Positions 9,728 to 19,140 of a stretch of 64,000 nt of DNA are shown here, piece by piece. How positions within the stretch are numbered: position 1 is the first letter of the stretch; the number at the start of each line of letters is the position of its first letter. Both the position numbers and the translations under genes were made by a program. The DNA is from Azolla caroliniana (taxonomy: Eukaryota > Polypodiophyta): assembly GCA_043228905.1 (NCBI GenBank), contig JBHGNT010000006.1:2852001-2916000 (forward strand), read 5' to 3'. The notes beneath the pieces are model-generated. The model did not search any database. It saw only the letters and a list, made by a program, of their open reading frames with translations, and was not told the DNA's origin.

Positions 9728-10842
9728 ACATCCTCTAATTGGCTCAAGACATCAAATCTATTCTCATGGCATGGGCTATTAGGCTTAGTACTTAAGTTAT
9801 TAGACGTGATAGTAGAACTTGATGTAGGGTTGTCATGTGCACTTACTTGGTAAACTTGACGCCTGGGTTTATGTGGACAATTCACAGCTATATGTCCTGG
9901 ACCACCACAGTAGAGGCATAGGCGATGCGCCCGACGTCGTTGTTTCTCAGCATCTGATAAGGGCCCTCGACGTTGTGTCGACTCTATTTCCATCGGAGTG
10001 GGACCATCCCTCGTAACGGGTCTAGAACCTTGTGGCGGTGTGGCGACTATAGAAGCGTATGTCTGTTCCGGTTGGCGGCGTAACATTTGTTGACGTTCAG
10101 AACGTCGCTCAAATAGGCGATTATCACATCGCACAGCTCGGCTAATAGCTTCAGTAAGAGACTTTGGATCTTCATGGAAAGTAAGAAGAAGATCTTTGAC
10201 ATCGTTACGCAAACCCTGACGGAATTGATCCATTAAGGCTGCCTCATCCCAAGGGATGTCGCATGCCAAGAGACGGAAATCTGCGGCATAAGCTGAAGCG
10301 GGACGATCTCCTTGTCGGAGTCTTCGAATCTTGTTTATTGCAGTCCTAGTGCTATCCGTATCTCCAAAACTAGCTTGAAACTCCTTAACGAATTCCTCGA
10401 AATCCTCCAGTAATGGTGATTTCTTCTCAAGAAGTGGTGCAAACCATGCTAACGCTGTACCGCTTAGCAAGGTTCCTATTAATCCCACACAGGCAGCATC
10501 AGTTGGATACCGATTGGGATGTAACTGAATCACCAAACGAACTTGATTCAGGAAACCTCGAAAGAGAGATCTGGTACCATCAAACTTGGCAGGGAGGCTA
10601 ATCTTTGGTTCCCTTGGGGAGTTTTGAACCCCCGCCGCTTGTTCTCGTAATGTTAATATAGTAGCCTCAAGTTGATGAACCCGTTGTGATAACTCCTCAT
10701 ATTGATGAGCTTTCTCAGTACTGACTTGTTGAAGATCCCCGAGTAGCCTTTGATTTTCTTGCTCTAATGCCACAAACTTAGTGGTGAGCATATCGAGCTC
10801 CGAAAGGACACGCATATACTCTTGCTTGCTGACCGACTCCAT
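9715..10842 (-). CDS. GypB gag (capsid-nucleocapsid)
   Basis: 375 residues from a true ATG at 10842. Residues 1-70 form a predicted coiled coil (heptads of L, E and Q). Residues 78-245 are the retrotransposon gag domain, with KFDGT, RGFLNQ, GLIGTLLSGTALAWFAPLL and the conserved RRLRQGDRPASAYAADF stretch. A CCHC zinc knuckle, CLYCGGPGHIAVNC, lies at 309-322. The product forms the cytoplasmic particle that packages element RNA. It is full length and intact. The stop TAA (9715-9717) lies inside the proposed frameshift spacer. GypC carries a clear homologue. Confidence 0.92.
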   Translation of the reverse strand: MESVSKQEYMRVLSELDMLTTKFVALEQENQRLLGDLQQVSTEKAHQYEELSQRVHQLEATILTLREQAAGVQNSPREPKISLPAKFDGTRSLFRGFLNQVRLVIQLHPNRYPTDAACVGLIGTLLSGTALAWFAPLLEKKSPLLEDFEEFVKEFQASFGDTDSTRTAINKIRRLRQGDRPASAYAADFRLLACDIPWDEAALMDQFRQGLRNDVKDLLLTFHEDPKSLTEAISRAVRCDNRLFERRSERQQMLRRQPEQTYASIVATPPQGSRPVTRDGPTPMEIESTQRRGPLSDAEKQRRRAHRLCLYCGGPGHIAVNCPHKPRRQVYQVSAHDNPTSSSTITSNNLSTKPNSPCHENRFDVLSQLEDVLNE

Positions 10843-10914
10843 AACCGCGGGGGAAAAAGAAAGAAGGATAAAGAAGAAAGCTTGCTAGGGTTATTGGAGA
10901 AAGGGAAAAGAAAT

Positions 10915-11015
10915 ATTCGGTTCAAACCGTCGCCATCTCTATCGTTATCGTTATCTCTATCGCCATCGCTCTCTCTCTGCTTCCTACTCAAGAGTCACGA
11001 CAGTTTGAACCGAAT
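10915..11015 (-). repeat. Inverted segment inside GypB 5' LTR
   Basis: A perfect 13-bp inverted repeat, ATTCGGTTCAAAC (10915-10927) and GTTTGAACCGAAT (11003-11015), flanks 75 bp. That segment is the reverse complement of the first 73 or so bases of the 3' LTR at 5542-5614, and the end GAGTCACGACA is recognisable at 10992-11002. About 160 bp of LTR present at 5615-5775 is missing here. This is an inversion plus deletion of the U5 end. Confidence 0.85.
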
Positions 11016-11325
11016 GAGTTGTGATGAGTGTATGGACTCTTATTTATAGGCCCTTATGGAGTATTCTAGAATGTTCTAGAATATTTTAGATATTTATGAA
11101 TAATAATAATAATAAATATAATCATGAAATATTCAAGAACATTCTAGAATAATCTAGAATGTTCTAAATATCTCGTAATAACTAAACATATAATTATTAT
11201 GATTACATCTCACATATGTTATTACAATGGTTAAAGTACAATATGTAAACCAAGAGGTTATGGGTTCGACTCCTGGTTCGCCAAGATGAATGTCATGATA
11301 AGCCAAGATGTATGTCTTCATGACA
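11016..11325 (-). repeat. GypB 5' LTR, U3-R part
   Basis: Matches 5781-6090, apparently without differences, including the TATA box (about 11038-11053) and the tRNA-like module. The remainder of this LTR is rearranged. Confidence 0.9.
11218..11285 (+). promoter_or_regulatory. Antisense tRNA-like Pol III promoter in GypB 5' LTR
   Basis: Identical to 5983-6050, with the B box GGTTCGACTCC at 11263-11273. It points out of the element into GypA gag, where a run of seven T occurs at 11341-11347. Confidence 0.58.
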
Positions 11326-11471
11326 GCAGGAGGAGAGCTGTTTTTTTCTTCGAAATCCATAGATGTTTCAACTTGAAGCTTCCGTAACGATTCCCGAAGG
11401 TGGTCATTCTCAAGTTGAAGTTGATGCATGGCTTCCATGAGCTGATTTATTCTCTCGGTAAGATCCGACAT
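11326..11471 (-). pseudogene. GypA gag N-terminus
   Basis: ATG at 11471 opens MSDLTERINQLMEAMHQLQL..., a leucine-rich coiled coil of about 49 residues ending SSPPA where GypB is inserted. The same frame resumes in the 18 bp at 5524-5541 and again, after CopA, at 1-416. This layout (coiled coil, then KFDGT gag domain) is the same as in GypB. Confidence 0.8.
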
Positions 11472-11504
11472 GTTGAGGCTTAGAAAATGGGAAGGTGAAC
11501 AAGC

Positions 11505-11976
11505 TGTCACGAATGGGTGGTTGAGGGTAAATATTAAGAGAGAGCGAGAGTATAAGCAAGAGAACAAGACTGTCACAGACAAGTAGATGAGGCTCAATAC
11601 TAAGAGATAGCGGGAGAGAGAGCATAGACAAGAGAACAAGCAAGAGAGAGAGAAAATAGATAAAAGAATAAGAACTGAATTACGCTTTCATAACTGGTGG
11701 TGTTCGCCTTGATTGTAATCAATGTGCACCCGAGTATTTATACAAGAATGTGGAGGTATGCATGAAAGCTAGAGAACTTCTAGAGAGTGCATGAAGATGC
11801 ATTCTCTAGAAGTTTCTTGAAAGTTTTAGTGATCAATCTACAATGTAATAACTTGAATCTTATACAATATAATAATTTATAGATGGATGTAGCTCAACTA
11901 GTAAGGTTGCCCAATAAGACCAAGAGGTCATGAGTTCAACCCCCACAATTTCATTTGTGGCATCCTCTCTATGACA
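11505..11976 (-). repeat. GypA 5' LTR
   Basis: 472 bp. On the minus strand it starts TGTCATAGAGAGG and ends CATTCGTGACA. A TATA-like TTGTATAAATACTC (minus) lies at about 11735-11750. Internal palindromes with TTCTAGAGAA and a tRNA-like module (11886-11945) parallel those of the GypB LTR. The sequence following the LTR is not a usual TGG-type primer site. Confidence 0.8.
11886..11945 (+). promoter_or_regulatory. Antisense tRNA-like module in GypA LTR
   Basis: Plus strand A box TAGCTCAACTAG (11890-11901) and B box AGTTCAACCCC (11933-11943). It is very close in sequence to the modules at 30028-30086 and 30255-30311, including the leading GATGGATGTAGCTC, so LTR and repeat share a tRNA-derived ancestor. 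Confidence 0.62.
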
Positions 11977-12705
11977 CTCATCGCTTACGCAAAAAACAGA
12001 AATAGATATGGTGCAAGTGGACAACCTTGTACACTTTGAGAAATTTGAAACACGCATCACCTTTAACCCCTCCTGACAAAACGGAACTGAACAGCAAGTT
12101 GAATTGTACAAAGAAGACACTCTTGTCACCCATTTCTCCAGAAAGCCAAGTCTAACAAGAGTACCATGAAGGAACTCTGAATCAACTCGACCATATTCTT
12201 TTTCAAAGTCAAGTAACAAAATAACCAAATCCTCTTTTTTCTTGCAAGCCAAGGCATTAGCTTCCCAAAAAAAAAAAAAACTATCCATTATACTTCTTTC
12301 CTGATTAAAACCTATTTGGGTGATATGAATCAAATCATGTAGCAAAGGTTGCACTCTCAACAATAATGTTTTTGAGAAGATTTTATATATTATATTTAGC
12401 AAAATTATTGGCCTCCATTTTATGATATCGTACGATATACCTTCACTCTTAGGTATTAAAGAAATCAAGCCAATTGCCATACTATGAGGCATAGACCTAG
12501 TATCAAAAATTCTTTGATAAGCTTTCGTTAAATCCTCCCCAATATATTCCCAATATTTGAGGAAAAAATGTGCAATATTTCTATCCTCCCTTGGACAAGA
12601 CGTAAGACTTAAAGCTCTAAGTGCATTACGTATTTCCATAATGTCAAAGGGCTTCACTAATGCAACCTTCATTTCGTTTGTGACTGTCACCAAGAGCATT
12701 ACCAA
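11977..12705 (-). pseudogene. LINE reverse transcriptase fragment (LineA), interrupted by GypA
   Basis: The minus strand shows non-LTR reverse transcriptase motifs in order: IRNALRALS, GLISLIPKSEG, KWRPIILLNIIYKIFSK, QIGFNQERSI, LLLDFEKEYGRV (consensus DFEKAYDRV), and after a frameshift VQGCPLAPYLFLF with a stop soon after. It ends abruptly at the GypA LTR edge, so its catalytic YADD half should lie beyond the left end of GypA, outside the window. A weak continuation upstream reaches about 12960. There is no sign of function. Confidence 0.85.
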
Positions 12706-14055
12706 GAACAGCTATACATGGCCACATGCCTCATGTCATGGAGGAAATTATTTTGATAGTCTTCTACATTGCTTCAAATATTTTCAATGTAGGGTACCCA
12801 CAAGGTTTTACACTCCAAAATTTCCTCCTTTGCCTTCTTTCCGTCTGCAATAAATTTACACCCTTTATTCCAATACTAATTCCAATGTTTAAAAAGTTTG
12901 TGAGATGTGAAACAAACAACCCCCCACATCGAAAACCTAATGAGTACATTTTAGTACGAAGCATAACTTTTTAAGTGTGGCAAACAATTAATTAAGGTGT
13001 ATCACACTTGCCCTAAATTGACAATTACCCTTGGGTATATGTACAGTTGTTGTCCCCCCACACTTGAGCAAACATTCTCAAAATGAGATTAGTTTTCTAA
13101 CTAATTGCAATATTCAAATTGCAACGTCTAACTCCCCTAATCTCCAAGCATCAAGGCTGTTAAGTATTCACACTTAGTTGTGGTGGTGGTTGGCAAGCTT
13201 CCCTACATAAACCCCATGAAGGTAATAGTTGTATGTCTAATGAACCTCGTGAATTGTAGTTGGTCAAGGAGAATAGATATAAGGTGCAATGGATATCTAT
13301 TCTTGATGATGTGATTGAAGTCGAAACATGGCTTTGAAAGTTTCTCTTATTAATGAATTGTAGTGTTTTGATAGTGGGGAGTGGAGTGTCAAAAGAACCC
13401 ATTACTTAGTACTAGAATTTTAGTTAATTTTCCGTAACTCTATGTGCTTAGCTTGGTTATATATAATGCTCGTATCAAGAATAGGTAGGGGCATGAAACT
13501 TTGTGGTAGATTCTAGAATTTTGCCTCTTTTTCTAATTCTAGCCCCACCATTTCACAACTATGTGGTACCCTTGATAGTGAAAGCTTATAGCCAGAAGAG
13601 GCACTAGTTACTACTAGTTTGATTGGTTGTTTTATGTACAAAGATAAGTCCAATAAAGAATGTCATGTGTATAACGTGTCCAACAATATTTTTCTTTGGC
13701 GACCAAAAATGCTCAAAGAATGATGTACTTCCTCCCTCATGGTGCAAAATAAGCACAATTTATTTTGAATTGCAACATTGACATCACTTGATAATGTTCA
13801 GTCAGTCAAGCTTGTCAACCTTCATATTATTTGATTTTTTAATGTGTTCTTGGAATGGGGAAGTTGAATAAATCCAATACTCGTAAAAACAAAAATGTAT
13901 ATGCGCTTTCCAAACTTCCTATCTAATTAAAAGTGCTTGATATGGGAGGTTGAATTATTCGAGGACTATAAACCAAAACCATGTGTGATGACATTTTACA
14001 CAACTCGAGAGGGGTTGCTAAATGAGTAAAACATATCAAATATAATCAAGAACAT

Positions 14056-14275
14056 GTGATAACCTCTTAATTGATCAAATGAAACCATATAATAAGAGAA
14101 ATGAACCACCTTCACATGACAACTAAATCTAGTATTACAACTTTTTTTGGTATCTCACACGTTCTTATTTAGATGTGGCGTGCGTCATTCATTAAACAAC
14201 TCCTTAACCAATCAAATGAAGCAATTTAATAAGAGACATGGACCATCTTCACCTGACAACTAGATTTAAAAAGAA
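14056..14275. repeat. Diverged direct repeat, two copies, offset about 141 bp
   Basis: Both copies contain AATCAAATGAA or ATCAAATGAAACC, AATAAGAGA, CCTGACAACTA-like stretches in the same order over about 75-80 bp. Confidence 0.55.
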
Positions 14276-15982
14276 ACCACTTAAGTCAACCTGAACATGA
14301 TTGTTCTCTTAAGTCAATCCGGATGCATGAGTGCCAAACAAATGGCCACGGAAATAGTAGGCACGGCCGTAAAGATGCATGAGATATTTTTGTTAAATGA
14401 TGTAATATATAAATGCTTGGTTGTTTATGATAAATGTGGTTTTGAGATTTGGTATATGATGAAATGTCTTTAAATATTATTTGACATAAGCAATCATGGG
14501 GAGAAGATTAATTTACAAATCTATTTTATCCATTTATGGTTATTGTAGACGAACTTACTTAATGGTAATAGACACCAAACAACTACATAATCCTGTGTCC
14601 AAATACCTTTGTGAGTTCATACACGTGTATGATGGGGACCATCAAAAGTACAAGGTGTCTTGGGAGCATTTTCTTGCATTATGGATTTATTTATTATATG
14701 CAAAATTGAAGTACTTTGAAATTGTAGACTGCTAGCTAATGGTTGAGCATCAATGCAATGATATTAAAGTTTGTATTCTTTGGAATAATGGCTGTCTTAA
14801 ATATATGGCTTTTGAGTTCATTTAAAAATTGTAAATGGATAATGGCATAATAGGACAAGTTATACTACTAAAGGTTGTGCTTTTTTTTAATGAATTGTTG
14901 AAATCTATTTGCCAATTTTAAAGAAAACCAATGGTAAAGATTTCTTTAAAGTGAGCATATCAACTCTTTGATCCATGGACATTCCCATATTGGAATGAAA
15001 TCATCAGCATTGGCATCGTGAATTTACCAATAGTCATCACGCACTATAATAGATTATGAATCTCACTTTGGTGAACTTTAAATCTCAACCACGGTAACAT
15101 ATGTGCAAATGAATATAGCATGGTTAGCATACTATAATATAGAGTATTAACCTCACTTTGTAACGCATTTTCAAGCTATGGAGAGGGCCTACCCCAATCT
15201 CACACCCTAGTATTGTTTGCACTACTATGCTTTAATAGCCACATGGTCAAACATGTAAACCCATATAACTCATCTAAACTTAATATGATGCAATAGAAAT
15301 TTGTTGCACCAATCCTCTTAAATTTTATATCTACATCATATGTTTCATTGCTTCTATACGTGTCCATACATTATCCCCACATTATTGATCACCTATTAGT
15401 AGTGTAACACATGGATTGGATGTATGAGGCTCATGCATCAAGTATGGACAACTACAATTATGCATGTTGTTTCCAAATGGTTTGTGAGTAAAAATGCATG
15501 ATCTATTATCACTAGTTGCAATCAATTGGTGGTGATATCAATCAACGACTCTTTATGAGAGACAATATTATATGGTTTGAACCTTTGAAACCTCTCAATT
15601 ATTCAATAAACTCTATCATCATATTAAGGGTTTGTGACACACACACATGTTGTGTACACATTATTTGTTTGTTTAGGCTACTTTTGTCTAGTCTTTCTCT
15701 TGCCTATTCTAGGTTTTTTCTTTATAATGCTAAAACATGATTGTGTGGATTCCATTCTCCATTGTACTTAACCTAGAAGGTATGCTTTATACATGATGGA
15801 GGAGTTTGCCACAACTCTTTTTATTAGCACCATCTTTGCAAATACATATTGTATTATTTCAAAATGCCTAGTTGGAATCTTGTTGTAAAGGATGTATTTA
15901 TTTTAGGATGAAATACAATTGAAAATAGAAAACCATGCGATATTCATGAATATTCCCATATCTTGCCAATTTCCTTGTCTCA

Positions 15983-16155
15983 CTAGTAAAAGTGAATTCT
16001 GCATCCCATTGGCGAAAAAGAGATTGTCATGTAATAACACATTGTGCTTTGCACACAGTATCTTTACATTCCTTGTCCCTCTAAGAAGAAGTGAATTTGG
16101 AATTGCATTTGCAAAAACGAGGTTGCCAAGTAATATCACATCGTGCTTTGAAAAG
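15983..16155. repeat. Diverged tandem duplication, period about 104 bp
   Basis: GTGAATTCTGCATCCC... and GTGAATTTGGAATTGC... begin two similar stretches that share CATTGGCGAAAAAGAG-like and TAATAACACATTGTGCTTTG-like parts in the same order. On the minus strand both read as an FFAN/VFAN...NSLLL peptide, but no family is recognised. Confidence 0.55.
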
Positions 16156-16840
16156 AAGAGGTTGGAAGTAATATGACATTTATGTTTGGAAGTACTAAGC
16201 GGTTTTGATGCACATTTCAAAACTATTGGCAAACACATAGGATCGTGCCTTCACTTGTGTTTGGAGAATTTGTTGAGCAACTTCCCATATTCTTTTCTTT
16301 CTTTGAATATGTCTTTCTTGGAATATGTTTTTGATCATCTTCCTTATCCTTGGCTATCCCAGGACCCACACCCATCATAGACTTTTATATATGAAAAAGC
16401 AATTAAAACTAATATCGTCTTGGACTTTAAGATATTTAACTTATGATTTGTTGATTGTCAGGGAAGCAATTAATATGCTAACTATTAGTTTATAGACTTT
16501 TGTTGATCAACATTTGAAAATAGATTGCTTAATTTATAGCAAAGCTTAAATGAAAATGATATGCATTAGAAAATGCACACGATTGTATCGGAATATGGGG
16601 GCTTTGTTAGTATTAATATTCTTATGTGTATTTTATAGTTACATTTACTTATAAAGGGGTCTGACAAAATTGCTAGAAGCAATTATGAGTCATTTGATAA
16701 ATGGTGTGCGTGTATAGTTACAAAACTTAGGTTGGTCAATAACCTCAAAAAGAAGAAAGAATAAGAAAGGCATGTTCAAAGAACTGTAGGCTATGCACAA
16801 GGGGAGGGCATATAGGGGAGGAAGGTGGTGAGTGGGAGGA

Positions 16841-18729
16841 TCAGGCATGCGAGGTGGCACGACGACGTGTGAGTGCACGGTGTAGGATGGGTCGTATGGA
16901 TCGGAGAGATATCGTGACATCTTGATCTTCCAAGTATACACGTTTCGTTTCCCACCAACCCTTTCTATTGACCGACTCGGGATCGGACAACACTGGATTG
17001 TGTGGCCCATATTTGTGCCATAGAGAGCTTTCCCTAGGTTGAACCTTATACTCCACATAGTGCAACCCAAACTTTTGTGCGGGCTCGCCGTAGTACGTGG
17101 CGGCCGCCCATTCCGTCCCGATCGGTACCACTTGTATGAACACGGACCCGGGCCTCATGAACAATAAGTGTGTCATTGCCGCCCCATGGACACCTAGCAT
17201 CACATCGCATGTATTGAGGTCCCAGTAAATGTCGGCCATCTCGGTCGACGACTTGGGCGCGACGACGGACACGACGAACCCTAACCTCGTCGCGAGCTTG
17301 ACAACGTCCTTTTCATTGAGGAGCGCACGGGGGCTCTTCCGGGAGACAATGACGAGTTTTGGGCGGGAGGGCGAGGTATGAGGGGAAGGGGTGGATTGGT
17401 GGGTGACGACGCGTGTGCCCGACGGGGCCGACGTGCGTAGGAGCACTTTGGACAAGCTCGACTCGCGTTTCGGGAGGTAGGCCGCGCGCAGCACGTTGTC
17501 TCGGAAGTCTTGCATGGAGAGGCTAGGGTGGAGGGAGAGGCCGAGGGTCTGATTGGGCGGGGCAAGGGTGCGGTTGGCCACGGCCGGTATCGTCAATTCG
17601 TCCTGGATGTTTAAACCCACTTTGAGTTCGGGGAAGCAGTGTGTCCTCGGGTCGGCCGACATGTCGACAACCTTGTAATGTGTGAGCCTCTCAATGACCT
17701 CCTTGTACTTGGTCATCCACCAGCTGTGGTACTCCAGTATGAGCAGCACAACCTCCCCATGGAGATGGCCTACTGACAAATACAAAGGTATGAGGCCATC
17801 ATTGAATTCATGGTACACATTCCCTGTGTATCCTCCTGTCGAGAAAACTACCCCGGGAACTCGGTGCCGCACATGGCACGCTGCCATCTCCATCTCCATC
17901 TCAACCTCTTTCTCTGTCGAATTGGTCCCCATTCTGATGATTTGCCTCTTGATCCTCACTTCATCGATCGTCTTCATCACATTTTCTTCCCATTTTCGCG
18001 TGTATGGCCTGACCCTCTCTTCCCTCCTCTCCGCGTAGGCGCTGCCTGCAGCGGATAGCCTTCCCAGATCAATCACCTGTAAAACTGTGTAATTGTTCGG
18101 AAGAAGCTTCTGTCGAGGCCGCGCTCTGCCCCTTCCCATCACTCTCACGTCTCCCCTCACCACGCATACATCCGTTCGGGGATGCGATCGGTCGCACTCC
18201 ATGGATTTGTCGTTGAGATCAAGACGTGGTGGCCTATCTGCAGAGAAAATCCGAGCAGAAGGAGCGCCAAATGATCTTCCGTCTCATGAATTAAGGGAAT
18301 TTAACGGTTCTTCCCAATCATGTAGAATCAAATGAATGAATTGAAACAGAAACGAAGAGAGAAAAACCAAAGAGACTTTTCCTTCCTGTTTCTTTGTTTT
18401 TTTTTTTTAATACCTGCCTCTTGAAATTCTTCTCTCTTCGCGAAATTAATGGAGACTTGAGGTACCAATTTCGCCTGCGTGAGAAAGCGATCGCCGGGGG
18501 AGGATTCGTGAGCGGAGTAGGATGCGTGCAAGAGTGCCGCAGAGAGGAGGAGGAGGAGGAGCGGGAGGAGGAGGAGGAGGAAAGTGAGAAACGCAGAAGC
18601 AGCGCGAGAGGCGAGACGGATGTGATGGAGCCGTCTGCGGAGGATCAGGGAGAGCGAATTGGAAGAGTAAGGATGGATGGAGCATGATTCGATCCATAGA
18701 TTATTGAGCTTATTGCAGCAGAGCCTCAT
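16841..18729 (-). CDS. GT61-family glycosyltransferase, two exons
   Basis: Exon 1 is 18414-18729 and exon 2 is 16841-18237, joined in phase (GCA G + AT AGG) to give 570 residues. The ATG at 18729 has a good context (TCCGCCATGA) and an in-frame TAA three codons upstream. Residues about 46-67 are a leucine-rich membrane anchor after a basic stretch, as in type II Golgi enzymes. The catalytic part carries family hallmarks: CDRSHPRTDVC (about 120), GGYTGNVYHEFNDGLIP (240-256), DVMLGVHGAAMTH (450-462), PGSVFIQVVPIGTEWAA and YGEPAQKFGLHYVEYK. Plant GT61 enzymes transfer xylose, arabinose or related sugars to xylan, or act on N-glycans and mucilage; which one cannot be told here. Length is usual for the family. 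The coding part is GC-rich against AT-rich flanks, no stops interrupt it, and no paralogue or operon-like partner is nearby. This is the one convincing host gene. Confidence 0.93.
18238..18413 (-). other. Intron of the GT61 gene
   Basis: 176 bp. Donor CAG/GTATT at 18413, acceptor TTTTCTCTGCAG/AT at 18238, preceded by a pyrimidine stretch. It includes an A/T homopolymer next to the donor (18398-18410). Splicing here keeps phase and removes the stop at 18328 and the stop upstream of exon 2. Confidence 0.85.
18538..18590. repeat. GGA/GAG trinucleotide repeat encoding the membrane anchor
   Basis: A degenerate (GGA)n/(GAG)n run on the plus strand. On the coding minus strand it reads CTC/CTT/CCT codons that make up the poly-leucine transmembrane segment of the GT61 protein. 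Confidence 0.8.
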
Positions 18730-19140
18730 GGCGGATTAGGGCGGACTAATCGCATGAAAACAGATAGGAAGGAAGCATGTATGGGGATCAAAGAGGTACG
18801 CAGAGGCAGAAGAAGAAGCAGAAGAAGCAGAAGCAGAAGCAGAAACAGAAGAAGAAGAAGAAGCAGCAGAAGAAGAAGGAGAGTCTTTCTTGTTCCAACG
18901 ACTTATGAGTTGCCTTCCCCGAATTCTGCGTCTGTCGAGTTTCGAACCCGCGACCTGTTTGTCTCTCTGCGAGTCGATTTTGCTTTTGTATTATTGGCTA
19001 GGTTTCGCGATGTAATCGCATTAGAGAAAAAGATAGAGAGAAGGGGAAGATGTTTTGGTGGTTGGTTTATTTCTGTTTCTTCTCCGTGGGATGGGCACCA
19101 ACAATAACAACTAAGAGTGTATATATATATATATATATAT
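18730..19140. other. Upstream region of the GT61 gene with simple repeats
   Basis: Purine-rich AGAAGC/AGAAGA repeats at about 18800-18885 and a (TA)n tract at 19118-19140. The promoter should lie here, but I see no clear TATA box in the right orientation, so I assign none. Confidence 0.5.

Larger units (their letters stand above)
5542..11325 (-). mobile_element. GypB, young Ty3/gypsy chromovirus
   Basis: A 5.8-kb element on the minus strand, flanked by the direct duplication GCAGG (5537-5541 and 11326-11330). LTRs begin TGTC and end GACA. Gag (9715-10842) and pol (6083-9724) are both open, and about 310 bp shared by the LTRs (5780-6090 and 11015-11325) look identical by eye, so insertion was recent. 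Pol ends in a chromodomain, placing it among the chromoviruses (branch not resolved here). The target is the gag of GypA, read as SSPPA then STKPG. The 5' LTR is rearranged (see 10915-11015), so the copy may be unable to transpose now. Confidence 0.93.
12970..16840. other. Gene-poor AT-rich spacer
   Basis: Short open frames here (for example 13160-13402 minus, 14496-14735 plus) have no recognisable motif or homology to me. The stretch contains two diverged duplications (about 14056-14135 with 14197-14275, and about 15983-16155). I see no RNA gene or element boundary. Confidence 0.5.

Noticed and set aside
11154-11639. 161-codon open frame as one protein
   Set aside because: It runs from GypA LTR through the gag start into the GypB LTR; only the part from the ATG at 11471 to 11326 is coding.
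13160-13402. Small protein-coding gene on the minus strand
   Set aside because: 80 codons of low complexity with no motif, no clear start context and AT-rich surroundings; chance open frame.
14496-14735. Small gene on the plus strand
   Set aside because: 79 codons without recognisable family; similar frames occur by chance throughout the spacer.
18328-18413. Extension of GT61 exon 1 to the stop at 18328
   Set aside because: It would end in a low-complexity lysine-rich tail. The donor at 18413 and acceptor at 18238 join in phase and give a full family-length protein.
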